Shown here piece by piece: positions 8,192 to 16,629 of a stretch of DNA of 51,507 nucleotides (positions are counted from its first letter, which is position 1; each line of letters begins with the position of its first letter). The stretch spans positions 1 to 51,507 of the forward strand of contig UQIS01000012.1 of NCBI GenBank assembly GCA_900541245.1. Reading direction: 5' to 3'. Made by a program: the position numbers and the translations under genes. This stretch comes from an uncultured Collinsella sp. (lineage in GTDB: Bacteria > Actinomycetota > Coriobacteriia > Coriobacteriales > Coriobacteriaceae). The notes beneath the pieces were generated by a model, which searched no databases, was not told the DNA's origin, and saw only the letters and a list, made by a program, of their open reading frames with translations.

Positions 8192-9718
8192 TTAGTCTGC
8201 TCGATAGTGCGAACCTAAGCTTTCAGTTCGCTTGCGCATGGCTTTGACCATTTCCTGTGCTAGTCGAATCTGCGACTGTAGGCGGGCGAGGGCTGCGATC
8301 TCGCTGTCATCGGTATGCGGCTTGCTCAGCGCCATGGCCTTGTCTTGCAGGCTTTCAAGCTGTTGCAGGGCCTCGGATAGGCCTATTTCGGTCCTGTTGA
8401 TCATGCAAAAGGTTCTCATCGTGTGCCTAAGGCTGTGTGTCAGGCGTTCGGCATCTGTTGTGGCAATGCCGTACTGGGGGAGGGTGATATCCGCCTTCAG
8501 GGCTGCCTCAGGCTCCTTCTGCGCTGCAAGGGCTGCCGATGCGCCCGCGATGCGCCCGAACACGATGCCGTTGGCACTTGATAAGCCACCAATGCGGTCG
8601 GCTCCGTGCATGCCGCCTGTCGCCTCGCCGCAAGCGTAGAGGCCCTCAACGCCCGTGTACGCGGTCTTATCGATCTTGATGCCGCCGTTAGCGGCGTGGG
8701 CATACATCGCAACGCGCATCTCGTCAGTCGGGGCGATGCCGTGCTCGTCTTGCAGCCAGGTGGCAAAGGTCTGCACAAATTCTGGGACATCCTCGCGGGG
8801 GAAGTCGTAGCGGAGCGCCAGGCCTTCGGCACCTGCCTGATCGATGACGAGATCGATGGCGCGGGAGGCCAAGCGTGACGTGAAGGGACCATATCCAGAG
8901 CGCTGCTCGAGCAGGTCGTCCAGCTTGTCGTCGGCAATATCTACCGGCTGGTCTACATGTACGTAGCGCCAGGTTTTCTCGTTGAAGACCAGGTTGCGCT
9001 TGGGCTCGATGAAGCCGGGCATCATCTGCATGAACTCTATATTAGTAAGCGATGCGCCGTGCGCCAGTGCGATGGCCTGCGAGGAGCTGAGCACATCAGC
9101 CGACGTAAGGCTGCGCTCGAACAGGCCGCCTGTGCCACCGGCTGCGATGATCGTGGCTTTGGTAGCAAAGGGCACGATTCGATCTTCGGTGAGGTTGTAG
9201 AGCACGGTTCCGGTGATTCTGCCGTTCGTGTCCTCAACAAGGTCGATAAGCTCATGGCGGGGGAGCAGGCGAATGCCGAGCGACTCGATCCGGGCTGTCA
9301 GAGCGTCCTCAAGGGGCTTGCGGGTGAGGCCGCGCCACATGCGCGTTTTGTGGTCAAAGCAGGGGATAAACTGCTTTTGCTGAGCGCTCTCAGCGTTTTG
9401 CGGACGCTTGAGCTCAACGCCCAGGTCTTGCTCGAGCCATTCAATTGCCTGGGGAATGCCGTGGACAAACGTCTGGACAAGCTCGGGGTCGGCAACACCG
9501 CCGCCGACGGTCTGGATGGTGTCGATGAGGTCTTGTTCGTCGTCTTCGTTAACGGGTCCGATGAGGCCGAGGCCCCAGGTACCCGGGAAAAAGCTCGATC
9601 CACTCATGGTCTTGCCGGCGCTTGCCACAGTGACGGTTGCACCCGTGCGTGCCGCTTCGATGGCGGCACAAAGGCCCGCAATGCCAGATCCAATTACCAG
9701 TACATCAGTCGATTCCAT
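8192..9718 (-). CDS. FAD-binding oxidoreductase of the L-aspartate oxidase / fumarate reductase family
   Basis: A 508-aa flavoprotein. The N-terminus carries a Rossmann FAD site (DVLVIGSGIAGLCAAIEAA, about 5-23). A second FAD segment, TIIAAGGTGG, lies midway, and the C-terminal FAD/capping signature reads YACGEATGGMHGADRIGGLSSANG. The last 90 residues form a helical bundle like the NadB C-terminal domain. NadB would normally read HGANRLASNS where this has HGADRIGGLSSANG, and neither nadA nor nadC is adjacent, so I call it NadB-like rather than nadB. The ATG at 9718 (GAAAGGA upstream) is preferred over an extended frame starting at 9775. It is a single leftward gene; the substrate is unknown. 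Confidence 0.85.
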   Translation of the reverse strand: MESTDVLVIGSGIAGLCAAIEAARTGATVTVASAGKTMSGSSFFPGTWGLGLIGPVNEDDEQDLIDTIQTVGGGVADPELVQTFVHGIPQAIEWLEQDLGVELKRPQNAESAQQKQFIPCFDHKTRMWRGLTRKPLEDALTARIESLGIRLLPRHELIDLVEDTNGRITGTVLYNLTEDRIVPFATKATIIAAGGTGGLFERSLTSADVLSSSQAIALAHGASLTNIEFMQMMPGFIEPKRNLVFNEKTWRYVHVDQPVDIADDKLDDLLEQRSGYGPFTSRLASRAIDLVIDQAGAEGLALRYDFPREDVPEFVQTFATWLQDEHGIAPTDEMRVAMYAHAANGGIKIDKTAYTGVEGLYACGEATGGMHGADRIGGLSSANGIVFGRIAGASAALAAQKEPEAALKADITLPQYGIATTDAERLTHSLRHTMRTFCMINRTEIGLSEALQQLESLQDKAMALSKPHTDDSEIAALARLQSQIRLAQEMVKAMRKRTESLGSHYRAD

Positions 9719-9904
9719 CGGATTCCTTTCTCGTCCGGCGCATTGTCGCACGGGTGATCGGCAATGGGGCCGCAAAGACCCGGCAAATCGGTAAAGGGCA
9801 AATATGGCAGGTGGGCGTCATGGACGCTCTGACGCTCCATCTCATCACATCTTGCATTTCGCCCCAGCTGATATATCGGCATTAGCTACCCTGCGCCAGC
9901 GCAA

Positions 9905-9939
9905 ACAAAAAGAGCCGCTACCTCGAAAGGTAGCGGCTC
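9905..9939 (-). terminator. Terminator of the GGGtGRT / scaffold operon
   Basis: A perfect 12-pair stem (9912-9923 with 9928-9939, loop CGAA) is followed by a T-run on the leftward strand. It lies 36 bases beyond the stop at 9975. The stretch 9719-9904 holds no other gene. Confidence 0.9.
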
Positions 9940-9974
9940 CAAAGCTCAACTATATGAGCATCGCGCGGGCGCGA

Positions 9975-10979
9975 TTAGGCCTTGAGGGCCTCCTCGACGG
10001 CGACAGCGCAGGCGACGGTGGCACCGACCATGGGGTTGTTGCCCATGCCGATGAGACCCATCATGTCGACGTGCGCAGGCACGGAGGAAGAACCGGCGAA
10101 CTGGGCGTCGGAGTGCATGCGGCCCATGGTGTCGGTCATGCCGTAAGAGGCAGGGCCGGCGCCCATGTTGTCCGGGTGCAGGGTACGGCCAGTGCCGCCA
10201 CCAGAAGCGACGGAGAAGTACTTCTTGCCAGCCTCGAGGCGCTCCTTCTTGTAGGTGCCAGCGACGGGGTGCTGGAAGCGCGTGGGGTTGGTGGAGTTAC
10301 CGGTGATCGAGATGTCGACGTTCTCGTGCCACATGATGGCAACGCCCTCGCGGACGTCGTCGGCGCCGTAGCAGTTGACGGCGGCGCGGGGACCATCGGA
10401 GTAGGGGATGGTCTCGACGACCTTGAGCTCGCCCGTGAAGTAGTCGAACTGGGTCTTCACGTAGGTGAAGCCGTTGATGCGGGCGATGATCTGAGCAGCG
10501 TCCTTGCCCAGACCGTTGAGGATGACGCGCAGCGGCTTCTTGCGAGCCTTGTTGGCGTTCAGAGCCAGGCCGATAGCACCCTCAGCGGCAGCGAAGGACT
10601 CGTGACCGGCCAGGAAGGCGAAGCACTCGGTGTCGTCGGAGAGCAGCATAGCGCCCAGGTTGCCGTGGCCCAGACCGACCTTGCGGTCCTCGGCGACGGA
10701 GCCGGGAACGGTGAAGGCCTGGATGCCCTCGCCGATGATGGCGGCAGCCTCAGAAGCGGACTTGGCGCCACGCTTGACAGCGAGAGCGCAACCGAGGGTG
10801 TAGGCCCACTCGGCGTTCTGGAAGGCGATGGACTGGGTGTTGTTGACGATCTCACGCGGGTTGAAGCCCTTGTCGGTGCAGATCTGCAGAGCTTCCTCGA
10901 GGGAGGCGATGCCGTTGTCGGCGAGGCACTTGTTGATCTTGTCAGCGCGGCGCTCGTAACCTTCGAACGTAACAGTCAT
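9975..10979 (-). CDS. GGGtGRT-family protein (conserved, function unknown)
   Basis: A 334-aa soluble protein recognisable from the motif SGGGTGRTLHPDNMGAG (259-275), which names the family, followed by a highly conserved tail (MGRMHSDAQFAGSSSVPAHV and IGMGNNPMVGATVA). The N-terminal part is helical, with AFLAGHESFAAAEGA near 121-135. Members occur mainly in anaerobes and are usually beside a NifU/IscU-like protein, as here, where the scaffold-like gene lies 18 bases upstream on the same strand. The biochemical role is not established to my knowledge; proximity to a Fe-S scaffold hints at metal-cluster or sulfur chemistry. A good AGGGAGG ribosome site precedes the ATG. Codon use is strongly biased, suggesting high expression. 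Confidence 0.85.
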   Translation of the reverse strand: MTVTFEGYERRADKINKCLADNGIASLEEALQICTDKGFNPREIVNNTQSIAFQNAEWAYTLGCALAVKRGAKSASEAAAIIGEGIQAFTVPGSVAEDRKVGLGHGNLGAMLLSDDTECFAFLAGHESFAAAEGAIGLALNANKARKKPLRVILNGLGKDAAQIIARINGFTYVKTQFDYFTGELKVVETIPYSDGPRAAVNCYGADDVREGVAIMWHENVDISITGNSTNPTRFQHPVAGTYKKERLEAGKKYFSVASGGGTGRTLHPDNMGAGPASYGMTDTMGRMHSDAQFAGSSSVPAHVDMMGLIGMGNNPMVGATVACAVAVEEALKA

Positions 10980-10997
10980 AGTTATTTCCCTCCCTTT

Positions 10998-11732
10998 CTA
11001 CTCGTGAACCGGGAACACGCTGGCGACGGAGTGAGTCTCCTCGTCGGTGCGCGGGTCGATGTACTTGGCAGCGTTCTCCCACTGACCATAGTGGCCCATA
11101 GCGCCAGCGATGGCCTCCTCGGGGGTCTTGCCGGCCTTGACGGCGTCGGTGAACTTGCCGAGGTTCAGGAACTCGAATGCGATGATCTCGTTCTTGTCAT
11201 TGAGAGCCATGCGGGTGACGTAGCCCTGAGCGAGCTCGAGGTAACGAGCGCCCTTGGCCTTGGTGCCGAACATGGTGCCGACCTGAGAGCGAAGGCCCTT
11301 GCCGAGGTCGTCGAGGGAGGCGCCCACGGGCAGGCCGCCCTCGGAGAACGCGGTCTGGCTGCGGCCGTAAACGATCTGCAGGAAGATCTCGCGCATAGCA
11401 ACGTTGATGGCGTCGCAGACGAGGTCGGTGTTGAGGGCCTCAAGGATGGTCTTACCGGGAAGGATCTCGGAAGCCATGGCGGCAGAGTGGGTCATGCCCG
11501 AGCAGCCGATGGTCTCAACGAGGGCCTCCTCGATGATGCCGTCCTTGACGTTCAGCGTGAGCTTGCAGGCGCCCTGCTGAGGTGCGCACCAACCCACACC
11601 GTGCGTAAGACCGGAGATGTCGGAAATCTCCTTAGCCTGGACCCACTTGCCCTCCTCGGGGATGGGTGCGGGGCCGTGGTATGCACCCTTGGCAACGGGG
11701 CACATGTTCTCCACTTCCTGTGAGTACTGCAT
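10998..11732 (-). CDS. NifU/IscU-like iron-sulfur scaffold family protein paired with GGGtGRT protein
   Basis: 244 aa. The central part resembles the NifU N-terminal/IscU fold, with cysteines at C11, C49 (GWCAPQ), C56 (GACKL) and C77 (IGCSGMTHSA). The last of these sits in the characteristic loop preceding SAAMASE. The C-terminal 100 residues (from about VTRMALNDKNEI) form an extra domain absent from ordinary IscU/SufU. The start at ATG 11732 is chosen because GAGAGGAGAG stands directly upstream; an open extension to 11816 lacks a ribosome site. It forms a two-gene operon with the GGGtGRT gene and is distinct from the SufU encoded at 13609-14043. The Fe-S scaffold role is inferred from fold and cysteines. 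Confidence 0.85.
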   Translation of the reverse strand: MQYSQEVENMCPVAKGAYHGPAPIPEEGKWVQAKEISDISGLTHGVGWCAPQQGACKLTLNVKDGIIEEALVETIGCSGMTHSAAMASEILPGKTILEALNTDLVCDAINVAMREIFLQIVYGRSQTAFSEGGLPVGASLDDLGKGLRSQVGTMFGTKAKGARYLELAQGYVTRMALNDKNEIIAFEFLNLGKFTDAVKAGKTPEEAIAGAMGHYGQWENAAKYIDPRTDEETHSVASVFPVHE

Positions 11733-11824
11733 GCCTCTCCTCTCTATCGTGTTGGCGTCCCGTCTGGGGGCCGTGGCTGGCGATTGCCGGGCGACCCTTC
11801 GAAAGGGACATGACATGCAGCCCC

Positions 11825-11830
11825 TATAAT
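11825..11830 (-). promoter_or_regulatory. Candidate -10 of the scaffold/GGGtGRT operon; gap 11733-12135
   Basis: TATTAT on the leftward strand stands about 90 bases before the scaffold ATG, with no good -35 at the expected place. The 403-base gap between the divergent scaffold and transposase genes otherwise shows only AT-rich stretches and no convincing gene or repeat. Confidence 0.35.
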
Positions 11831-12135
11831 ACCGCGAAATGCACGGAATATTCGGCGAACGGCTCAGTTTTCGTAGCGAGAAGTCCGGAAGTTTTAATTG
11901 AAACGGTTTAACCCTATGTTCTGTGGTCGTGAACTTCCGTAGAGGGGGTCCGTCTTGGGCAAGCTATTGGTCAGCTCTTGTAAGCATTGCGGGGGTTGAC
12001 CTGTTGCAACGATGCCGTTCGCCGCCTGATTACTGCCTTTGGCCGCGCGAGTGTATTGTTTTGCGTGAATGTTTTGATGGCCCGCTTCAATCGTGCTGTA
12101 TTGGATGGCAAGCAGATCCCGGCGAAGGGAGCGCC

Positions 12136-12948
12136 ATGCAGCGCGTTTGGAGAACGGTTACCGGCTTTTACTATGTCTGCGCCCGCGGTACGGACAAGCA
12201 GTTCATCTTTGAGGGCGATGAAGACCGGTGGGAGTTTTTGGAGCTGATGCGCGAGTGCTGCCGCGAGGAGGGTGTGACGGTTATCGCCTGGTGCCTTATG
12301 GACAATCACGTGCATTTGGTGCTTACAGATTACGAGGACAGGATGAGCGCGGCGATGCACCGGTTGCTTTTGACGTACGCGCGGCGGTTCAATAAACGCA
12401 CGGGGCGCACGGGGCATCTGTTCCAGAACCGTTTTGACCGGCGCTCGCTCGATACCGACTGGCAGGTGATGGAGGCTATTCGCTCTGTACACGCCGATCC
12501 GCAGGAGGTGGGCGTTAGCCTAATCGAGCGTTATCCCTGGAGCAGCTTTCCGGAACATCTACGCGCTTACGACGGTGATGTGGCCGATGCCGCGAGGGGA
12601 TTTTCTGATCCTTCTTGTGTGCTTGAGCTTTTTGGCTCTGCCGAGGGCTTTATTGCCTATTCGCTTTCGACGCCCGTCGGCAGTGAGTCAGCGCTGTGCG
12701 ATATGAAAGAGACGAAGTGGGAACGCCACGCCTTTGCCGACAAGATGGCGAAGGAACTCGGGGTTCCGCTTCGCGGGGTTAAAGCCGCACCGCCGGCGCA
12801 GCGCGATACCGTTATTTTTGGATTGCACGATGCCGGCTTTACGGTGCGCCAGATTGAGCGGTATACCGGGATTGGCAAAAGTACCGTCTCTCGTATCGTG
12901 CGCGCCCGCGCGCGAACGGCGATGCGGGCTGGCGGAAACGTGATGTAA
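12136..12948 (+). CDS. Y1-type REP-associated tyrosine transposase (RAYT)
   Basis: A 270-aa single-strand DNA transposase of the IS200-like Y1 class. The HUH metal motif is in CLMDNHVHLVL (H58 and H60), preceded by the YYVCARG beta strand typical of RAYTs. The catalytic-tyrosine helix region LLLTYARRFNKRTGRTGHLFQNRFD lies at about 77-101, with YWS-like YPWSSFPEHL following. The C-terminus adds a helix-turn-helix (FTVRQIERYTGIGKSTVSRI, about 230-250), as in RAYTs with a DnaA/HTH tail. The ATG at 12136 follows GAAGGGA; upstream codons in the same frame have no ribosome site. Single copy in the window, with no IS200 ends seen, so it is more likely a domesticated RAYT than an active IS. Confidence 0.88.
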   Translation: MQRVWRTVTGFYYVCARGTDKQFIFEGDEDRWEFLELMRECCREEGVTVIAWCLMDNHVHLVLTDYEDRMSAAMHRLLLTYARRFNKRTGRTGHLFQNRFDRRSLDTDWQVMEAIRSVHADPQEVGVSLIERYPWSSFPEHLRAYDGDVADAARGFSDPSCVLELFGSAEGFIAYSLSTPVGSESALCDMKETKWERHAFADKMAKELGVPLRGVKAAPPAQRDTVIFGLHDAGFTVRQIERYTGIGKSTVSRIVRARARTAMRAGGNVM

Positions 12949-13360
12949 GGTCGCCTGTTCACCGCAGCTGGGGTCGTCCATACGCCGCAACCAGCGTCCA
13001 AAAGCTTGGTACGGTAACTGCACTTCTTAATATGCATAGAACAATCGCCATCTTGCATAAATTAACGACTCAGTCCGGGTTTGCCCGTGCCTACCCCCGT
13101 CTGCGCCGTGCAAAAAACGGAGTTTTCAGCATCGTAGTGCTGTCGGCACCGCTGCAATCTTGCAACATACGGGTTCCGAAGCTATTGATCCCCGCCGTTG
13201 CGCCCCCGAAGCACGTGCCTGCGTCCCGTCAGACCGCGATGCTTGTTCTAAAACACAATATATATGCGCCTTAAGACGTTGATTAACGCTTTCGATGCGT
13301 ATACACACAGCTTGGCGTGCTGAATACTCGCAAAAATGCACGCCGCTCCCTATGGGACCC

Positions 13361-13445
13361 GCCTGCGGTAGGCGCGAAGCGAGTCGGAGCTTCGCAGAAC
13401 GGGGCTTGGCGCATTGCTTGGCGGGCCCGGGGTCCTGCCGCAGGC
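13361..13445. repeat. REP-like folded element in the gap 12949-13608
   Basis: A 12-base outer arm at 13361-13372 pairs with 13434-13445 (one G-T). Inside lies a perfect seven-pair hairpin GCGAAGC/GCTTCGC (13374-13380 with 13389-13395), immediately preceded by GTAG (13368-13371), the tetranucleotide that flanks REP hairpins recognised by RAYTs. The rest of the 660-base gap holds no gene I can support, only the suf terminator at its right end. Confidence 0.4.
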
Positions 13446-13544
13446 CTTTGGTGCTGTGGAAAACGCCCGTGTTCGTGTCTGGCTGTGTGGCAAATGTCAG
13501 ACGGGGCGTCGGACGCGCGGACTTTGTGCGTTCGCGCTCATTAG

Positions 13545-13576
13545 GTAAAAACAGAGCCGCCCGTATCGGGCGGCTC
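13545..13576 (-). terminator. Terminator of the suf operon
   Basis: A perfect ten-pair stem (13554-13563 with 13567-13576, loop TAT) has a T-run on the leftward strand. It lies 33 bases beyond the sufU stop. Confidence 0.9.
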
Positions 13577-13608
13577 GACAATCAAAAACCTTGGATTCGG
13601 GGCATAAG

Positions 13609-14043
13609 CTACTGGTTTGTTTGCCCCTCGAGCATGCCGTCGAGGGTGCGCCAGGCGAGCTCGGCGCATTTGACGCGGGCGGGCATGTGCGAGATGTCCT
13701 GGAGCTGGGCGGCTTCATCCAGGTCTTCCAGGTCCTCCTCGGAGAGCTTTTCGCCGCGGATCATGGCGAGGAAGAGCTCTGCCAAGCGGTGAGCTTCCTC
13801 GACGGTCTCGCCGGTGATGAGGTCGGCCATGATGTCGGCGCTGGCCTGACTGATGGCGCAGCCGTGGCCGGTAAAGGAGGCCTCCTCGATCACACCGTTC
13901 TCGACGCGCAGCTGCAAGGTGAGCTCGTCGCCGCAGCTGGGGGTGATGCCGTCGTGCTCGTGCGTGGGGGCATCCATCTCGTACTTGTAGTCGGGGTGCG
14001 AGTTGTGCTCCATAAACGTGGTGGAGGTGTACAGATTACCCAT
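13609..14043 (-). CDS. sufU: SufU iron-sulfur assembly / zinc sulfurtransferase
   Basis: 144 aa. It accepts persulfide sulfur from SufS and hands it to the SufBCD scaffold. The three conserved cysteines are C37 (PSCGDEL, with D39), C62 (GHGCAISQASADI) and C126 (RVKCAELAWRTL); the insertion between the second and third cysteine is the SufU type rather than IscU. The ATG lies inside the end of sufS (8-base overlap), so translation is coupled. Last gene of the operon. An in-frame extension up to 14310 is just the sufS reading region and is not used. Confidence 0.93.
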   Translation of the reverse strand: MGNLYTSTTFMEHNSHPDYKYEMDAPTHEHDGITPSCGDELTLQLRVENGVIEEASFTGHGCAISQASADIMADLITGETVEEAHRLAELFLAMIRGEKLSEEDLEDLDEAAQLQDISHMPARVKCAELAWRTLDGMLEGQTNQ

Positions 14044-15361
14044 TGAACGTGCTCCAAACGTGATGCAGGCCGGCGATGAACTTGTCGATGTCGGCCTTGT
14101 CGTTGTAGAAGGCCACGCTGGCGCGGCAGCAGGCAAGGTTCTCGACGCCCAGCCAGGTGAGCAGCGGCTGCGCGCAGTGGTGGCCGGCGCGGATGCAGAC
14201 GCCGTCCATGTCCATAATGCTCGCGACGTCGTGCGGGTGGATGCCCCTGACGTTAAAGCTGACGACGCCGTGGTGGTTGTCCCAATAGATGGAGCCGATG
14301 ATCTGGACAAAGTCGAGCTGCATGAGTTCGCCCATCAGGTAGTGGACGAGTGCCTGCTCGCGGGCCTGGATGTTCTCGTAACCCACGGTGTTGACCAGGT
14401 AGTCGAGTGCCGCACCCGTGGCGAAGATGCCGGCGGCGTCCTGCGTGCCGGCCTCGAACTTCTCGGGGACGGGCGCCCAGACGGCGTCCTGCTCGGTGAC
14501 AGAGTCGATCATTTCGCCGCCGGTGAGCATGGGCGGCATGGCGTTGAGCAGGTCCATCTTGCCCCACAGGACGCCGATGCCCATGGGGCCCATGGCCTTG
14601 TGCGCGCTAAAGGCAAAGAAATCGGCGCCCAGATCGGCCACATCGACCGGCATGTGCGGCAGCGACTGCGCGCCGTCGACGACCAGATAGCCGCCGTACT
14701 TGTGGACGAGCTTGCCGAGGTTCTTGACCGGGTTCTCGACGCCCAGCACGTTAGAAACCTGACCCACGGCCAGAATTTTGGTCTTGGGACCCACCTTGGC
14801 AAGAACCTCCTCGGTGGTGAGCTGGCCGGTCTTGGTGGGGTAGAGGTAGACGAGCTTGGCGCCGGTCTCGCGGCAGACCTGCTGCCACGGAATCAGGTTG
14901 GAGTGGTGCTCCATGATGGTGATGACGACCTCGTCGCCCGGTTTGAGCACTGTGGGCGCAAAGCTCTTGGCGACCAGGTTGAGCGACTCGCTCGTGTTGC
15001 GGGTGAAGACGACCTCGTTGGCCTGTGAGGCGCCGATGAGGTCGGCGATCTGCTGGCGGACCTTCGCGATGGCGTCGGTTGCCTCGACGGACAGCGAGTA
15101 CAGGCCGCGCAGGGGGTTGGCGTTCATGCGCTGGTAGAAGTCGCGTTCGGCGTCAAGCACGCAGGCGGGGCGCTGCGCGGTGGCGGCGCTATCGAGGAAG
15201 GCGATCTCGGGGTGCTGCTGGAAAAGCGGGAATTGTGCCTTGTAGGGATTGGTCTCGATGTCGACGGTAGGCCAGCCGCGCGAGGCCTCGTCGCTGGCGT
15301 CGAGCTCCATAGGCTCCGGTGCGGTACAGGTGTCGCATTTAACGTGCTCGGTGTCGATCAT
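14036..15361 (-). CDS. sufS: SufS cysteine desulfurase (class II)
   Basis: A PLP enzyme that removes sulfur from cysteine for Fe-S cluster assembly. Seen: LDSAATAQRP (56-65), HHSN (152-155), the Asp/Gln pair in VVDGAQSLPH (227-236), the PLP lysine in FSAHKAMGP (K255), and the catalytic cysteine in RAGHHCAQPL (C396), on the short class II loop. At 441 aa it is some 30 residues longer than typical SufS; the extra N-terminal segment contains a CxxC pair (C9 and C12), which is unusual. It overlaps sufD by 4 bases (ATGA) and sufU by 8. Confidence 0.95.
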   Translation of the reverse strand: MIDTEHVKCDTCTAPEPMELDASDEASRGWPTVDIETNPYKAQFPLFQQHPEIAFLDSAATAQRPACVLDAERDFYQRMNANPLRGLYSLSVEATDAIAKVRQQIADLIGASQANEVVFTRNTSESLNLVAKSFAPTVLKPGDEVVITIMEHHSNLIPWQQVCRETGAKLVYLYPTKTGQLTTEEVLAKVGPKTKILAVGQVSNVLGVENPVKNLGKLVHKYGGYLVVDGAQSLPHMPVDVADLGADFFAFSAHKAMGPMGIGVLWGKMDLLNAMPPMLTGGEMIDSVTEQDAVWAPVPEKFEAGTQDAAGIFATGAALDYLVNTVGYENIQAREQALVHYLMGELMQLDFVQIIGSIYWDNHHGVVSFNVRGIHPHDVASIMDMDGVCIRAGHHCAQPLLTWLGVENLACCRASVAFYNDKADIDKFIAGLHHVWSTFNG

Positions 15362-16629
15362 GCGAGCTCCTCCTCAAAGTTATCGATCAAGTTGTTGCCC
15401 AGACGGACGACGGCGGCGCGGGTGCGCTCGTCGGTCGCGGAAAGTGCGGCGTCCTCCAGCTTGGCGCGGATGAACAGGTCCTCGGCGGCGTTTTGGTCAA
15501 GGCCGCGGCAGGCGAGATAGAACAGCTGCTCGTCGCGGACGTGGCCGATGGTGGCGCCGTGGTTGCCGGCGACGTCGTCCTCGTCGCAGAGGATGACGGG
15601 AACGGTCTTGTTGTCGACGCCCTTGTTGGCCAGCAGCACCGTTTCGCGCTCGGTGCCGACGGCACCCTTGCAGCCGTGCACGAGGTCGATGGTGCCGCGG
15701 TAGACCTTCTTGGACGTGCCGGTCAGCACGCCGTTGGCGTCGATCTCGCACTCGGTCTTGCGGCCGCGGTGGCGCAGCTCGTAGTTAAAGTCGCGCACCT
15801 GTTCGCGGGCACCCAGGTAATCGGTATCGATGGTCACCTTGGCGGTGTCGCCCAACAGGTCGCCGGCAAGGCCGGTGGCGCTGGCGCCGGCACCCAGGAC
15901 GGTGTGCTGCACGTTGACGCGCGCGCCCTCGTCCAGGAACAGACCGGTGTCGTCGAGCGCGATCCAGCTGTCATCGAGCGTCTGCGTGCAGGTCACGTTG
16001 ACGGTGGCGTACTCGTGAGCGCACACGCGCAGCACGGAGCCCACGACGCCTTGGCCGTTGACAGGGGAGTCTAGGGCTAGAGCGAGGTCGAGCGTTGCCT
16101 GCGGACGGGCGACGACATCGATGGCGGCAATCGCTGCCGCTGCGTCGACGCCGCTCACGCGCACGGTAACCGTGGCGTGGCTGTATGCGGGCACATCGAT
16201 GACGACGCGCTTGGTGGCGTGATCGGCCAGGTAGGTGTAGGTAGCCTCGCCCATGCCGGTCTCGAAGGCCTCGGCAGGGGAGAGTTCCTCCTCGAGTTTG
16301 ATGGCGCCGGCCTGGTAGACAGAGGTGGCGGGCACGTCGAGCTCGGTCTCGGGCGTGATGCGGGCACGATCGGCGGCGTCGCCGGGGGCGGCGGCACGGC
16401 GCTCGGGGAAGCGCTCGGCCATGGCGTCCATGGCGTTGTCGAAGGCGTCGGCCGTGCCAGCAAACTGCTCTTCCAGGCCCTCAACCTCAACGGCCTCGGC
16501 GGGGGCGGCGGCGAGGCCGTCCGAAAGCTCAAGCTTGGTCTGGTTCATGCGCAGCCAACCCCAAGTCGCAGCAGGCATAGCATTAACCTGCTCGAGCGTG
16601 GTAACAGCGGTGTTCGTGGTCTGTTTCAT
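15358..16629 (-). CDS. sufD: SufD, Fe-S scaffold complex subunit
   Basis: 423 aa. Partner of SufB in the SufBC2D scaffold. The C-terminal beta-helix core shows the family signature CDEDDVAGNHGATIGHV followed by EQLFYLACRGLDQNAAEDLFI. The N-terminal 90 residues are a variable Ala/Glu-rich helical region. The ATG overlaps the sufB stop by one base (TAATG), and its own stop overlaps the sufS start. Order sufC-sufB-sufD-sufS-sufU matches the Gram-positive operon. Confidence 0.93.
   Translation of the reverse strand: MKQTTNTAVTTLEQVNAMPAATWGWLRMNQTKLELSDGLAAAPAEAVEVEGLEEQFAGTADAFDNAMDAMAERFPERRAAAPGDAADRARITPETELDVPATSVYQAGAIKLEEELSPAEAFETGMGEATYTYLADHATKRVVIDVPAYSHATVTVRVSGVDAAAAIAAIDVVARPQATLDLALALDSPVNGQGVVGSVLRVCAHEYATVNVTCTQTLDDSWIALDDTGLFLDEGARVNVQHTVLGAGASATGLAGDLLGDTAKVTIDTDYLGAREQVRDFNYELRHRGRKTECEIDANGVLTGTSKKVYRGTIDLVHGCKGAVGTERETVLLANKGVDNKTVPVILCDEDDVAGNHGATIGHVRDEQLFYLACRGLDQNAAEDLFIRAKLEDAALSATDERTRAAVVRLGNNLIDNFEEELA

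Noticed and set aside
9804..11723. A 639-codon open frame opposite the GGGtGRT and scaffold genes
   Set aside because: It spans two well-supported genes and their gap in antisense, with no domain or ribosome site.
12136..12948. Complete IS200/IS605 insertion element
   Set aside because: Only the Y1 transposase is present, with no tnpB and no clear element ends; the RAYT class with a C-terminal helix-turn-helix fits better.
13295..13792. Open frames in the gap between the RAYT and suf genes
   Set aside because: They run across the suf terminator into antisense sufU and lack ribosome sites.
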